Shown in pieces: positions 42,237 to 50,502 of a stretch of DNA of 64,000 nucleotides (positions are counted from its first letter, which is position 1; each line of letters opens with the position of its first letter). The notes under the pieces were generated by a model. That model saw only the letters and a list, made by a program, of their open reading frames with translations, searched no databases and had not been told where the DNA came from. This DNA is from JADJEK01 sp052034255 (GTDB taxonomy: Bacteria; Planctomycetota; B15-G4; JADJEK01): positions 41,724 to 105,723 of the forward strand of contig JBPOIU010000067.1 of assembly GCA_052034255.1 (NCBI GenBank). Direction: 5' to 3'. Both the position numbers and the translations under genes were made by a program.

Positions 42237-44630
42237 ATGCAGGTCTCGGGTCGTTTGCGCTTGCTGATGATCGTGTTCGCCGCAGCGTTCGCCGCGGTCG
42301 AAGCGCGACTCGTGCATTTGCAATTCCGCACGCGCGAGTTCTGGCAGAAGGAGGCGTTGGAAGCGCGCACGGACGTGCGCATGGTCAACGCGGCGCGCGG
42401 CGACTTGCTCGACTGTTGGGGACGTCCGCTCGCAGTCAGTCGGCCGCAGCACACGCTGTCGTTCTCGTACGGGCCGTTCCGGCAGAACACGCCGATCGGC
42501 CAGATCCGTGCGGCGAGTCGCATTCTCGAATACCTGCCCGCGTACCGCGGTGGCTCGCTGTCGGTCGCGGGGATCCTCGCGAGTCCGATCGAGTGGGCGC
42601 GATTCGTCCTCGAACGCAGCGATGCGGAACTCGCCGAACTACCGCCGCAGATGCGGCGTGACTACGGCTTCTACGTCCGTCGGCTGCTCGCACTCAGCGA
42701 GTCGCAGTACACGAAGGCGAAGAGCGAACGCGGCGGCCCCAACTTGCCGTACTTCACGATCACGGGTGAGGATCGCGAGATCGTGCTCGCGCGCATCGTC
42801 GAAGCCGTGTCCGCGCAGCGCGCGGCGTTGGCCGAACTGGCGGGCACTGCAGAGCAGACCGTCGAGGACCTGATCGCGCGCGTCGACGAGGAAATCGAAA
42901 CGCTCGAAGGCGAGGTGCAGCGTGCGCTCGATCTCGGCGGCATCCAGCCCGGCGCGAAGCAAGAAGCGTTGATCCGCCGCGACCTCGAATACCGCGCACG
43001 CGAACTGGTCAGCGACGTCGAGTTCTCAGCGGTGTTCGCCGTGAATCTCGCGCCCGACGTGTACGCCGGCTTCGAAGTCCATGACGAAGAGCGTCGCTTC
43101 TACCCGCCGGAGACCGAGGACATCTGCCCGATCCTGATCGGCAAGGTCAACAGTCCGCCTGAGTTCCTCGTCAAGCAGACGGAAGAGCGACGCGCGCGGC
43201 TGCTGCAACTCCAGAGCCTGCCGCCCGAGCAGATGGACCAGGACACCGTGCTCGAGATCGATCGACTGCGCTCGATGATCCGCGAGACCGACTACTTGCC
43301 CGACGAGGAAATGGGCGCGCTCGGACTCGAGGCGTTGCTCGAATCGCAACTGCGCGGCAAGCGCGGCTGGCGCTACGTCGAGACCGACTCAGCTGGGCAG
43401 GACCAGACGCTGCTCAGCTCCGAGCCCCCGTTGCGCGGCGCGAACGTGCGCATCACGCTCGACGCGCGACTCCAGGCCGCCGCCGAACGCGTGCTCGCGA
43501 AGAAGAACTGGCCGGGCTCCATCGCGTTGATCGATCCGCGCGATGGTGCGATTCGCGCGCTGGCCACGTGGCCGTGCCCGACGCGCAAGCAACTGCGTGA
43601 GGACTACACGGAGTTGTCGAAGGACCCACGCGCGCCGTTGTTCAACCGCGCGTACCAATCACCGAAGAACCCGCCAGCGCCCGGCTCGGTGTTCAAGATC
43701 GTCACGACCGCGGCCGCGCTCGAGTCCCACACGATCGGGCCTGGGCACGTCTACGACTGCGAGAGATCGATCACGCGCGGCCGCACGACACTGAGTTGTC
43801 TGTTCCATCACGGCCCGCTGCCGCTCGATACCGCGTTCCAGAAGTCGTGCAACATCTACTACTACAAGCTCGGTGAAGCGGTCGGGATCGAGCGCATCGT
43901 CGAGATGGCGGAACGTCTCGGCATGGGGCGCGCGAGCGGCTTCGGTGACCCCAAGTTCCTCGGCTTGCCCGAGCCGAGCACGAGCCTCCACGAGATCGGC
44001 TGCGCCATCAAGTTGTCGGCGCAAGAGCGCAAGAGCATCACCAACACGATGCGCAGCGCGATCGGTCAGGCGACGTTCGACGACACGACACCACTCCAGA
44101 TCGCGACGATGATCGCGCCGTTCGCGAACGGCGGCAACGTCGTGCGGCCGTACCTGATCGACACGATCGGTGACACCACGGCGCCGCGCGAAGCACCGCA
44201 CTCCGCGGGCTTGTCGCGGGCCACGATCGACACGATCGCGCACGCGATGACTCTGGTCTGCGAACCGGGCGGCACGGCAGGACCCGATCCCAGCGAATTC
44301 CGCGATCTGCGCCCGTACCGCGTGTCCGGCAAGACCGGAACCGCACAAGTCGCGAAGCCCGACGGCTCGCTCGACAAGACGCACGCGTGGTTCGCGGGAA
44401 TCGTGCCGCACGACGCGCCGAAGCTCGTGTTCGCCGTGTTCCTCGAGAACATCGGCGCGCACGGCGGCGACGTCGCGGCGCCGCTGTTCAACCGACTGCT
44501 CGAACAACCGGAGATGCTCGAGTACCTCGACATGGCGCCGGTCGCGCCTCCCGCCGATCCGAAGAAGGACCCGACCAACGCCTCGAAGTCGAAGGGCGGC
44601 GCGCCGCGCGATCCGCGGAAGGAGCGCTGA
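42237..44630 (+). CDS. mrdA: Penicillin-binding protein 2 (peptidoglycan transpeptidase of elongation)
   Basis: A 797-residue class B PBP, longer than the usual 600-650. The ATG at 42237 has GGAG upstream and opens a membrane anchor (LLMIVFAAAFAAVEARLVHL). The pedestal region (about 45-390) starts with ARGDLLDCWGRPLAVS and contains a long charged, coiled-coil-prone insert. The transpeptidase domain has intact motifs: SxxK in APGSVFKIVT, SxN in SCN and KTG in SGKTGTAQ. The C-terminus ends in a Lys/Pro-rich tail. rodA follows after three bases. Functional catalytic motifs mean this organism crosslinks peptidoglycan during elongation. Confidence 0.93.
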   Translation: MQVSGRLRLLMIVFAAAFAAVEARLVHLQFRTREFWQKEALEARTDVRMVNAARGDLLDCWGRPLAVSRPQHTLSFSYGPFRQNTPIGQIRAASRILEYLPAYRGGSLSVAGILASPIEWARFVLERSDAELAELPPQMRRDYGFYVRRLLALSESQYTKAKSERGGPNLPYFTITGEDREIVLARIVEAVSAQRAALAELAGTAEQTVEDLIARVDEEIETLEGEVQRALDLGGIQPGAKQEALIRRDLEYRARELVSDVEFSAVFAVNLAPDVYAGFEVHDEERRFYPPETEDICPILIGKVNSPPEFLVKQTEERRARLLQLQSLPPEQMDQDTVLEIDRLRSMIRETDYLPDEEMGALGLEALLESQLRGKRGWRYVETDSAGQDQTLLSSEPPLRGANVRITLDARLQAAAERVLAKKNWPGSIALIDPRDGAIRALATWPCPTRKQLREDYTELSKDPRAPLFNRAYQSPKNPPAPGSVFKIVTTAAALESHTIGPGHVYDCERSITRGRTTLSCLFHHGPLPLDTAFQKSCNIYYYKLGEAVGIERIVEMAERLGMGRASGFGDPKFLGLPEPSTSLHEIGCAIKLSAQERKSITNTMRSAIGQATFDDTTPLQIATMIAPFANGGNVVRPYLIDTIGDTTAPREAPHSAGLSRATIDTIAHAMTLVCEPGGTAGPDPSEFRDLRPYRVSGKTGTAQVAKPDGSLDKTHAWFAGIVPHDAPKLVFAVFLENIGAHGGDVAAPLFNRLLEQPEMLEYLDMAPVAPPADPKKDPTNASKSKGGAPRDPRKER

Positions 44631-44633
44631 TCG

Positions 44634-45884
44634 ATGCGTCGCCGCAAAGAACGCTTCGAAGAGTTCGATTGGCACGTCCTCGCGGTCGCGCTCGTGCTGT
44701 CGTTGATCGGCTGCGTGTTCGTGTGGTCGACGACGATCGGCCAGGAGACCGGTCGCTTCCCGCTCGTCGCACGCCAAGTCGCGTACATCGGCGTGTCGAT
44801 GCCGCTGATCGCGGTGCTCGTGCGCGTGCCCTATCCGTCGCTCGCGCGCATGTCGGTGCCCGCGTACGGCATCGCGCTGTTGACGCTGGTCGCGTTGCTC
44901 GTGTGGGGCGCGGCACGTCGTGAGACCCGCGGGTGGGTGCAACTGCCGCTCGGGTTCTCACTGCAGCCCGCGGAGTTCACGAAGCTCGCGGTGATCCTGA
45001 TGCTCGCCGCCTACTTGCGGTTCCGCGGGCCACCGACGCGTTGGCGCGATCTGCTTGGCCCGTTCGCCCTCGCCGGGATCCCGATGGTGCTGATCGCGAA
45101 GCAGCCGGACCTCGGCGGTGCGATCACATTGGTTCCGGTGCTCATCGCGATGGTGCTGGTCGCCGGCGCGCCCATCGCGCGCTTGCTGTCGCTGTTCGTG
45201 CTGGTCGCGGTCGTCGGCGTCGGCTTCTACTACTCGCCGCTGATCAAGGACTACCAGCGCGCGCGCATCGACGCGTTCTTCGAGTCGATCCCGGAGAAGA
45301 CCGCGGAAGCGCAGGCCTACCGCGCGGCGGGCGATCACAAGAACGCGCGCAAGGCCGAGCAGGAACTCTCCGTCATCAAGCGCCAGAGCAACTTCCAGGT
45401 CTATCACGCGATGATCTCGATCGGCTCGGGCGGACTCACGGGCCAGCACATCGGCAAGGGCAAGCACAACCGCCTCGGCTTCCTGCCCGAGCGGCACAAC
45501 GACTTCATCTTCGCCGTCATCGGCGAGGAGTGGGGCTTCGTCGGCTCGTCGATCGTGCTGTGGCTCAGCTACCTGCTGATCACACTGATCTTCCTGATCG
45601 CCGGGCGCACACGCGATGCATTCGGTCGCTTGCTGTGCGTGGGCGTCGGGACGTGGCTCGGCGCGCAGACGTTCATCAACACCGGCGTCGCGACCGGGCT
45701 GTTGCCGGTCACCGGCTTGACGCTGCCGTTCCTGTCGGCCGGCGGCTCGTCGATGGTCGCTTCGTTCCTCGGCGTCGCCGTCGTGCTGAACGTCGGCGCG
45801 CACCGCGTGACCGCGCTCGACGGCTACTCGTTCGATCGCGGCGGCTTCGCCTACGGCGAGCCGTCCGGTCGGCGGCGGCGTTGA
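44634..45884 (+). CDS. rodA: RodA peptidoglycan glycosyltransferase (SEDS family)
   Basis: A 416-residue SEDS protein with about ten membrane helices. The catalytic aspartate lies in KQPDLGGAITLVP. IGSGGLTGQHIGKGKHNRLG, FLPERHNDFIFAVIGEEWGF and GLTLPFLSAGGSSMV are family signatures. Between YQRARIDAFF and VYHAMISIGSGG there is an insert of roughly 30 hydrophilic residues (EKTAEAQAYRAAGDHKNARK) that is shorter or absent in common RodA proteins. It partners the PBP2 encoded immediately upstream to form the elongasome synthase. Confidence 0.94.
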   Translation: MRRRKERFEEFDWHVLAVALVLSLIGCVFVWSTTIGQETGRFPLVARQVAYIGVSMPLIAVLVRVPYPSLARMSVPAYGIALLTLVALLVWGAARRETRGWVQLPLGFSLQPAEFTKLAVILMLAAYLRFRGPPTRWRDLLGPFALAGIPMVLIAKQPDLGGAITLVPVLIAMVLVAGAPIARLLSLFVLVAVVGVGFYYSPLIKDYQRARIDAFFESIPEKTAEAQAYRAAGDHKNARKAEQELSVIKRQSNFQVYHAMISIGSGGLTGQHIGKGKHNRLGFLPERHNDFIFAVIGEEWGFVGSSIVLWLSYLLITLIFLIAGRTRDAFGRLLCVGVGTWLGAQTFINTGVATGLLPVTGLTLPFLSAGGSSMVASFLGVAVVLNVGAHRVTALDGYSFDRGGFAYGEPSGRRRR

Positions 45885-45895
45885 GACCTCTCGGC

Positions 45896-47020
45896 ATGCA
45901 CCAGCCGCTGCAGGGCATTCACGTCGTCGATGCGTCGCGCATCCTGGCCGGACCACTGTGTACGCAAGTCCTCGCCGATCTCGGCGCGGACGTATTGAAG
46001 CTCGAGCCGGCGGACGGCGACGCCACGCGCTCGTGGGGGCCGCCCTTCGAGTTCGGGGATCACGGTGACTCCGCGTACTTCCGCAGTTGCAATCGGGGCA
46101 AACGCAGCGAGCGCTTCGATCTCGGCACACCGCAAGCGCTCGCGCGGCTGCACGAGCTCCTCGCGACGGCCGACGTGTACGTGGAGAACTTCCGGCCCGG
46201 TTCGTTGGCGAAGCATGGGCTCGAGCCCGCGCAACTGCGCATGCGGCATCCGCGACTCGTCGTCGGCTCGATCCGCGCCTTCGCGTCCGACACCGCGGCC
46301 GCGATGCGCGCGGGCTACGACTTCCTGATGCAGGCGGAAGCCGGATGGATGGCGATCACCGGTCCCGTCGACGGGCCGCCGATGAAGGTCGGTGTCGCGT
46401 TGGTGGACGTGTTGACCGGCTTGTTCCTGGCGAACGGCATCCAGTCCGCGTTGCTGCGCCGCGAGCGCACCGGCGAAGGAGCGCACGTCGAGGTGCCGCT
46501 CTACGAGGCGGCGCTGGCGGGGCTCGTGAACGTCGGCGCCTCGGCGCTGATGACCGGCACGGAGGCGCGGCGCTTCGGGAATGCGCATCCGAACATCGTC
46601 CCGTACCAGAGCTTCGACGCCGCCGACGGCCCGTTCGCGATCGCGGTCGGCAACGACGCGCAGTTCGCCGCCTTGTGCGACGCGTTCGGTTTGCGCGCCG
46701 TCTTCGACGCCCACCCTGCGTGGGCGACGAATCCCGGCCGAGTGGCGCATCGCGCCGCGGTGGTGACGGCGTTGGACGCGGCATTCGCCGGATTGCCTCG
46801 GGCGACCATCCTCGCCCGGTGCGAAGCCATCGGCGTCCCGGCGGGTCCCGTCCGAGGTGTGGCCGAGGCGTTGCTGGCCGAAGGCGAGGGCCGGCTGCAT
46901 CGCGCCGTGGTCTCCTTGACCGATGCGGACGGCAAGTCGCAACAGGGCATCGCGACCCCGATCCTGCTGGACGGCGTCCGCGCCGTGAACCCACGGACGC
47001 CACCGACGAAGCCGCGCTGA
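45896..47020 (+). CDS. Class III CoA-transferase (CaiB/BaiF family)
   Basis: A 374-residue formyl-CoA-transferase-like enzyme. The ATG at 45896 starts MHQPLQGIHVVDASRILAGP, a normal family N-terminus. Typical blocks are LADLGADVLKLEP, FRSCNRGKRSERFDL, VENFRPGSLAKHGL, the catalytic aspartate in AGYDFLMQAEAGWM (about residue 142) and VGVALVDVLTGLFL. These enzymes move CoA between an acyl-CoA and a free acid. The length is slightly short of the usual 390-430. It begins 11 bases after rodA, so it may ride on the elongasome transcript. A strong hairpin and about 110 bases separate it from the microcompartment genes. A role in CoA recycling for the microcompartment is possible but is inference. Confidence 0.88.
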   Translation: MHQPLQGIHVVDASRILAGPLCTQVLADLGADVLKLEPADGDATRSWGPPFEFGDHGDSAYFRSCNRGKRSERFDLGTPQALARLHELLATADVYVENFRPGSLAKHGLEPAQLRMRHPRLVVGSIRAFASDTAAAMRAGYDFLMQAEAGWMAITGPVDGPPMKVGVALVDVLTGLFLANGIQSALLRRERTGEGAHVEVPLYEAALAGLVNVGASALMTGTEARRFGNAHPNIVPYQSFDAADGPFAIAVGNDAQFAALCDAFGLRAVFDAHPAWATNPGRVAHRAAVVTALDAAFAGLPRATILARCEAIGVPAGPVRGVAEALLAEGEGRLHRAVVSLTDADGKSQQGIATPILLDGVRAVNPRTPPTKPR

Positions 47021-47029
47021 CGCGGACGG

Positions 47030-47068
47030 TTCATCGAGCCGCAGAGAGCTCGCTCGCGGCCCGATGAA
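47030..47068 (+). terminator. Hairpin separating the CoA-transferase from the microcompartment genes
   Basis: The 13-base arms 47030-47042 (TTCATCGAGCCGC) and 47056-47068 (GCGGCCCGATGAA) pair at 12 of 13 positions. A TTTTT run (47080-47084) follows 11 bases later, so it is an imperfect intrinsic terminator. Confidence 0.55.
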
Positions 47069-47092
47069 TGCCGACGGACTTTTTCGACGGGC

Positions 47093-47101
47093 TGCTAGAC
47101 T
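47093..47101 (+). promoter_or_regulatory. Candidate extended -10 promoter for the microcompartment operon
   Basis: TGCTAGACT gives an extended -10 (TG at 47093, TAGACT at 47096-47101) 28 bases before the first shell gene. No recognisable -35 lies upstream (a T-run is there instead), so an activator or an alternative sigma factor may be needed. Confidence 0.35.
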
Positions 47102-47128
47102 CCCGCCTTCTCTTTTTGGGACGGCTCC

Positions 47129-47455
47129 ATGGCCCACATTGCTCTCGGAATGGTCGAGACGCGCGGACTCGTCGGCGCGATCGAAGCGGCGGACGCCATG
47201 GTCAAAGCGGCACAAGTCGTTTTGACCGCGAAAGAAAAGGTCGGCGGCGGGCTGACCACGGTGTTCGTGCGCGGCGACGTCGGCGCGGTGAAGGCCGCGA
47301 CGGACGCCGGAGCGGCGGCGGCGGCGCGCGTCGGCGAACTCGTGTCGGTCCACGTGATTCCGCGCCCACACAAAGAGCTCGAGGCCATCCTGCCGCGCTT
47401 CCACCGCGCGAACGAATCCGCCAACGGCGACATGACCGCCGGCGCGAACGACTGA
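47129..47455 (+). CDS. Bacterial microcompartment hexameric shell protein (BMC-H), copy 1
   Basis: A 108-residue single BMC domain protein that should form hexagonal shell tiles. MAHIALGMVETRGLVGAIEA, the pore loop KVGGGLTTV and VRGDVGAVKAATDAGAAAA followed by VHVIPRPHKELE are the canonical BMC-H landmarks. About 80% of its first 89 residues match the second copy at 48925, the main differences lying at positions near the pore (LTT here, YVT there) and in the tail, which here ends in ANESANGDMTAGAND. It is the first gene of the locus and precedes the aldehyde dehydrogenase by 19 bases. Start at ATG 47129 on family length; the Shine-Dalgarno is weak. Confidence 0.95.
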   Translation: MAHIALGMVETRGLVGAIEAADAMVKAAQVVLTAKEKVGGGLTTVFVRGDVGAVKAATDAGAAAAARVGELVSVHVIPRPHKELEAILPRFHRANESANGDMTAGAND

Positions 47456-47474
47456 GTCCACAGGAGCCGGCCCG

Positions 47475-48893
47475 ATGGCGCTTCACGACGCCGATCTCGT
47501 TTCGATCCAGGAATCGCGCGACCTGCTGAAGAAGGCGCGCGCGGCTTGGTCCACGTACCGCCGCTTCTCGCAAGCTCAGGTCGATCGCATCACGCAGGCG
47601 ATGGTGGAGGCCGGAGTCGCCGCGTCCGAATCGCTCGCGCGCCTCGCAGTGTCCGAGACGGGCATGGGCGTCGTCGAATCGAAGACGCAAAAGAACCAGT
47701 TCGCGACGCGCGAGGTTTGGAACGACATCAAGGACTTGAAGACCGTCGGCGTCGTGCATCGCGACGACGCGCGCGGCTTCTTCCAGATCGCGGAACCGTA
47801 CGGCGTCGTGCTCGCCGTGGTGCCGACGACGAATCCGACGTCGACCGCGCTGTTCAAGGCGATCATCTGCGCGAAGACGCGCAACGGCATGGTCACGTCG
47901 CCGCATCCGCGCGCCGTGCGCTGCATCGCCGAGTCGATCCGCATCGTCCGCGAAGCCGCCGAGCGCAATGGCGCGCCGCCCGGTTTGTTCTCATGCATGA
48001 CGAGCCCGACCATCGAGGGCACGCAGGCCGCGATGCGTGATCGCAACTGCGATCTGATCCTCGCGACCGGTGGTCCCGATCTGGTGAAGGCCGCCTACTC
48101 CGCCGGCAAGCCCGCGTACGGCGTCGGTCCGGGCAACGTGCCGGTCTACATCGACCGCTCGGCCGATCCGCTGCTCGTTGCTCGCGGCGTGGTCGCCTCG
48201 CAGACGTTCGACAACGGCACGATCTGCGCGTCGGAACAATCGCTCGTCATCGACGCGCCGATCAAGGCGCGCGTGCTGGAAGCGTTCCAGAAGTGCGGCG
48301 CCTATCTCGTGAACGCGGCGCAGAAGGCCGCGCTCGAGCGCGTGGTCGCGAAAGACGCGCGCATGAACCCGGCCGTCGTCGGCCAGTTTCCGCACGTGAT
48401 CGCGAAGATGGCCGGCTTCGAAGTGCCGCAGTCGACCACGGTGCTGCTCGTCGAAGAGACCGGCGTCGGCCGCGATTTCCCGCTCTCGCTCGAGAAGTTG
48501 TGCCCGCTGCTGACCGTCTACACAGTCGACGGCTGGAAGCAGGGCTGCGAGGTCTGCTTCGACGTCCTCGAGTACGGCGGCCTCGGCCACACGCTCGGCA
48601 TCTACGCCAGCGACGAGAAGGTCATCTGGCAGTTCGCCGAAGAGAAGCCGAGCCATCGCGTGATCGTGAACGGTCCGACTTCGCAGGGCGCCGTCGGCTT
48701 CTCGACGCACCTGCGGCCGTCGATGACGCTCGGTTGCGGCGCGGCCGGCAAGAACATCACGTCCGACAACGTGTCGGCGCAGAACCTGATCCTGATGAAG
48801 CACGTCGGCTTCACGAAGAAGGGCTTCGTGGATGCGTACCGAGTGCCCGCGCGTGGGCCGTACGTGGGTCCGTTCAACACGGTGAACGGCTGA
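47475..48893 (+). CDS. CoA-acylating aldehyde dehydrogenase (microcompartment type)
   Basis: A 472-residue enzyme oxidising an aldehyde to acyl-CoA with NAD+ and CoA. It closely follows the AdhE N-terminal / EutE-PduP pattern: ETGMGVVESKTQKNQFAT, IAEPYGVVLAVVPTTNPTST, LILATGGPDLVKAAYSAGKP, the catalytic cysteine at residue 251 in FDNGTICASEQS, and PSMTLGCGAAGKN near the end. It lies between two hexamer genes with AGGAG upstream. The N-terminus starts almost directly with the catalytic fold, and I see no separate long encapsulation peptide, although DADLVSIQESRDLLKKARAA could form an amphipathic helix. The substrate aldehyde is not evident, since no aldehyde-producing enzyme is encoded in the window. 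Confidence 0.93.
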   Translation: MALHDADLVSIQESRDLLKKARAAWSTYRRFSQAQVDRITQAMVEAGVAASESLARLAVSETGMGVVESKTQKNQFATREVWNDIKDLKTVGVVHRDDARGFFQIAEPYGVVLAVVPTTNPTSTALFKAIICAKTRNGMVTSPHPRAVRCIAESIRIVREAAERNGAPPGLFSCMTSPTIEGTQAAMRDRNCDLILATGGPDLVKAAYSAGKPAYGVGPGNVPVYIDRSADPLLVARGVVASQTFDNGTICASEQSLVIDAPIKARVLEAFQKCGAYLVNAAQKAALERVVAKDARMNPAVVGQFPHVIAKMAGFEVPQSTTVLLVEETGVGRDFPLSLEKLCPLLTVYTVDGWKQGCEVCFDVLEYGGLGHTLGIYASDEKVIWQFAEEKPSHRVIVNGPTSQGAVGFSTHLRPSMTLGCGAAGKNITSDNVSAQNLILMKHVGFTKKGFVDAYRVPARGPYVGPFNTVNG

Positions 48894-48924
48894 TCGCCGC
48901 TCACCCCGTTTCCGGAGACGATGA

Positions 48925-49230
48925 ATGACGCAGATCGCTCTCGGTCTCATCGAGACCAAAGGTTTGGTCGGGGCCATCGAGGCCGCCGACGCGATGGTGA
49001 AGGCCGCGAAGGTCAAGCTCATCGGCAAGGAGAAGGTCGGTGGCGGCTACGTCACCGTGATGGTGCGCGGTGAGGTCGGCGCGGTGAAGGCCGCGACGGA
49101 CGCCGGCGCCGCCGCCGCGCGTCGCGTCGGCGAGTTGGTCTCGGTCCACGTCATTCCGCGTCCGCACGGCGAGGTCGAGCAGATCCTGCCGCATCCGGCA
49201 CACGGCGACGCCGCCGCCGCGGAGTCCTGA
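48925..49230 (+). CDS. Bacterial microcompartment hexameric shell protein (BMC-H), copy 2
   Basis: A 101-residue BMC-H paralogue of the 47129 gene. Landmarks are IALGLIETKGLVGAIEAADA, pore loop KVGGGYVTV, RGEVGAVKAATDAGAAAARR and VHVIPRPHGEVEQIL. It has a good GGAG upstream. The substitution of tyrosine beside the pore glycines and added lysines early in the domain may give a differently charged pore from copy 1, so mixed hexamers or two kinds of tile are possible. It is followed six bases later by a tandem-domain shell gene. Confidence 0.95.
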   Translation: MTQIALGLIETKGLVGAIEAADAMVKAAKVKLIGKEKVGGGYVTVMVRGEVGAVKAATDAGAAAARRVGELVSVHVIPRPHGEVEQILPHPAHGDAAAAES

Positions 49231-49236
49231 TCCGCG

Positions 49237-49866
49237 ATGGTCGACCTCCGCACCTACGTCTTCCTGGACGCCATGCAGCCGCAGTTCGCGTCGTACGTCG
49301 CGACCACGGCGAAGGGCTACTTGCCGGTTTCGGGCCAGGCGGCGCTCTACGTCGAGATCGCGCCCGGCATCGCGATCAATCGCGTCACCGACGTCGCGCT
49401 GAAGAAGAACGACGTCAAGCCCGCGATGCAGGTCGTCGAACGCGCGTTCGGCGTGCTCGAGATCCATTCGGATTCGCAAGCCGAAGTGCTCGAAGCTGGC
49501 GCGGCGATCCTCGACTACCTCGAGCTGAAGATCTCCGACCGGTTGCGGCCGAAGGTCATGTCGTCCGAGATCATCACCGGCGTCGACGATTACCAGACGA
49601 TGCTCGTGAACCGCACGCGGCAGGGCAACATGCTGCTCGGCGGCGAGACGCTGTACATCCTCGAAACGCACCCGGCCGCGTACGCGGTGCTGGCGGCGAA
49701 CGAGGCCGAGAAGGCGTCGCCGATCAAGCTGATCGACGTGCGGCCCGTCGGCGCGTTCGGGCGCCTCTATCTCGGTGGCGAGGAAGAGGCGATCCGCGAA
49801 GCCGCGCGCGCCGCGGAGAAGGCTCTCGCCGGCATCGAGGGTCGCGCGAACGACGGCCGCGGCTGA
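49237..49866 (+). CDS. Tandem-domain microcompartment shell protein (BMC-T, Haliangium T2/T3-like)
   Basis: A 209-residue trimer-forming shell protein with two fused BMC-type domains (about 1-100 and 101-200). Its opening LRTYVFLDAMQPQFASYVAT, AALYVEIAPGIAINRVTDVA and later ETHPAAYAVLAANEAEKAS and GAFGRLYLGGEEEAI closely recall the Haliangium ochraceum BMC-T2/T3 proteins, which stack as double trimers with gated pores; this comparison is from memory. Such proteins can admit large molecules such as CoA or NAD. It lies between BMC-H copy 2 and the other tandem protein. Typical BMC-H landmarks (ETKGL) are absent because the domain is of the divergent tandem type. Confidence 0.88.
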   Translation: MVDLRTYVFLDAMQPQFASYVATTAKGYLPVSGQAALYVEIAPGIAINRVTDVALKKNDVKPAMQVVERAFGVLEIHSDSQAEVLEAGAAILDYLELKISDRLRPKVMSSEIITGVDDYQTMLVNRTRQGNMLLGGETLYILETHPAAYAVLAANEAEKASPIKLIDVRPVGAFGRLYLGGEEEAIREAARAAEKALAGIEGRANDGRG

Positions 49867-49907
49867 ACTTCCCGTTGATGCACGGCGCACCGCCGTGAGG
49901 ATTGCCA

Positions 49908-50498
49908 GTGGCGTACGCGCACGAACCCACGATCGGCCTGCTCGAGTTCGCGTCGATCGCACGCGGCATCGAGTGCGTCGATCGCGTGTTGAAGGAGGCG
50001 CTGGTCCGCGTGCTGTTCGCGCGGCCGGTGACTCCGGGCAAGTACGTCGTCGCGTTCACGGGCTCGGTCGACGACGTCGACGCGTCCTTGCGCGCGGCGG
50101 CGACGCTCGGCGCGGACGCGCTCGTCGATCGGTTGTTCCTGCCCGCGATGCACGACGCGGTGTTGGCGACGCTCGAACGTCCGCTCGTCATCCCGCCGCT
50201 CGAGGCCGTCGGCGTACTCGAAACGGCGACCGTCGCGTCGACGTTGTTGGCCGCCGACGTGGTCGCGAAGACCGCGAGCGTCACGCTGTTCGAACTGCAA
50301 CTCGCGCAGGGCATCGGCGGCAAGTCGTTCGTGTCGTTCTGCGGCGCGGTGGACGACGTCGAGGTCGCGCTGGACGCGGGAGCGGCGGATGCCGAGCGTC
50401 GCGGTCTGCTGATCGGCCGCGTGTTGATCCCGCGCGCGCACGAGCACCTGCGCGGCGTGTTCGAGCGTCACGATCGCCCGCTGACGGCGGAGAGCTGA
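49908..50498 (+). CDS. Tandem-domain microcompartment shell protein (BMC-T, Haliangium T1-like)
   Basis: A 196-residue protein with two canonical BMC domains. The first starts TIGLLEFASIARGIECVDRV, with LFARPVTPGKYVVAFTGSVD; the second starts AVGVLETATVASTLLAADVV, with ELQLAQGIGGKSFVSFCGAV. This matches the single-layer trimer BMC-T1 of the Haliangium shell rather than PduB or EutL. The GTG at 49908 is chosen because GAGGA lies six bases upstream; a TTG two codons earlier has no spacing. The second domain holds a cysteine next to the pore region (SFCGAV). The next gene begins four bases after its stop. Confidence 0.9.
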   Translation: MAYAHEPTIGLLEFASIARGIECVDRVLKEALVRVLFARPVTPGKYVVAFTGSVDDVDASLRAAATLGADALVDRLFLPAMHDAVLATLERPLVIPPLEAVGVLETATVASTLLAADVVAKTASVTLFELQLAQGIGGKSFVSFCGAVDDVEVALDAGAADAERRGLLIGRVLIPRAHEHLRGVFERHDRPLTAES

Positions 50499-50502
50499 TC
50501 CG

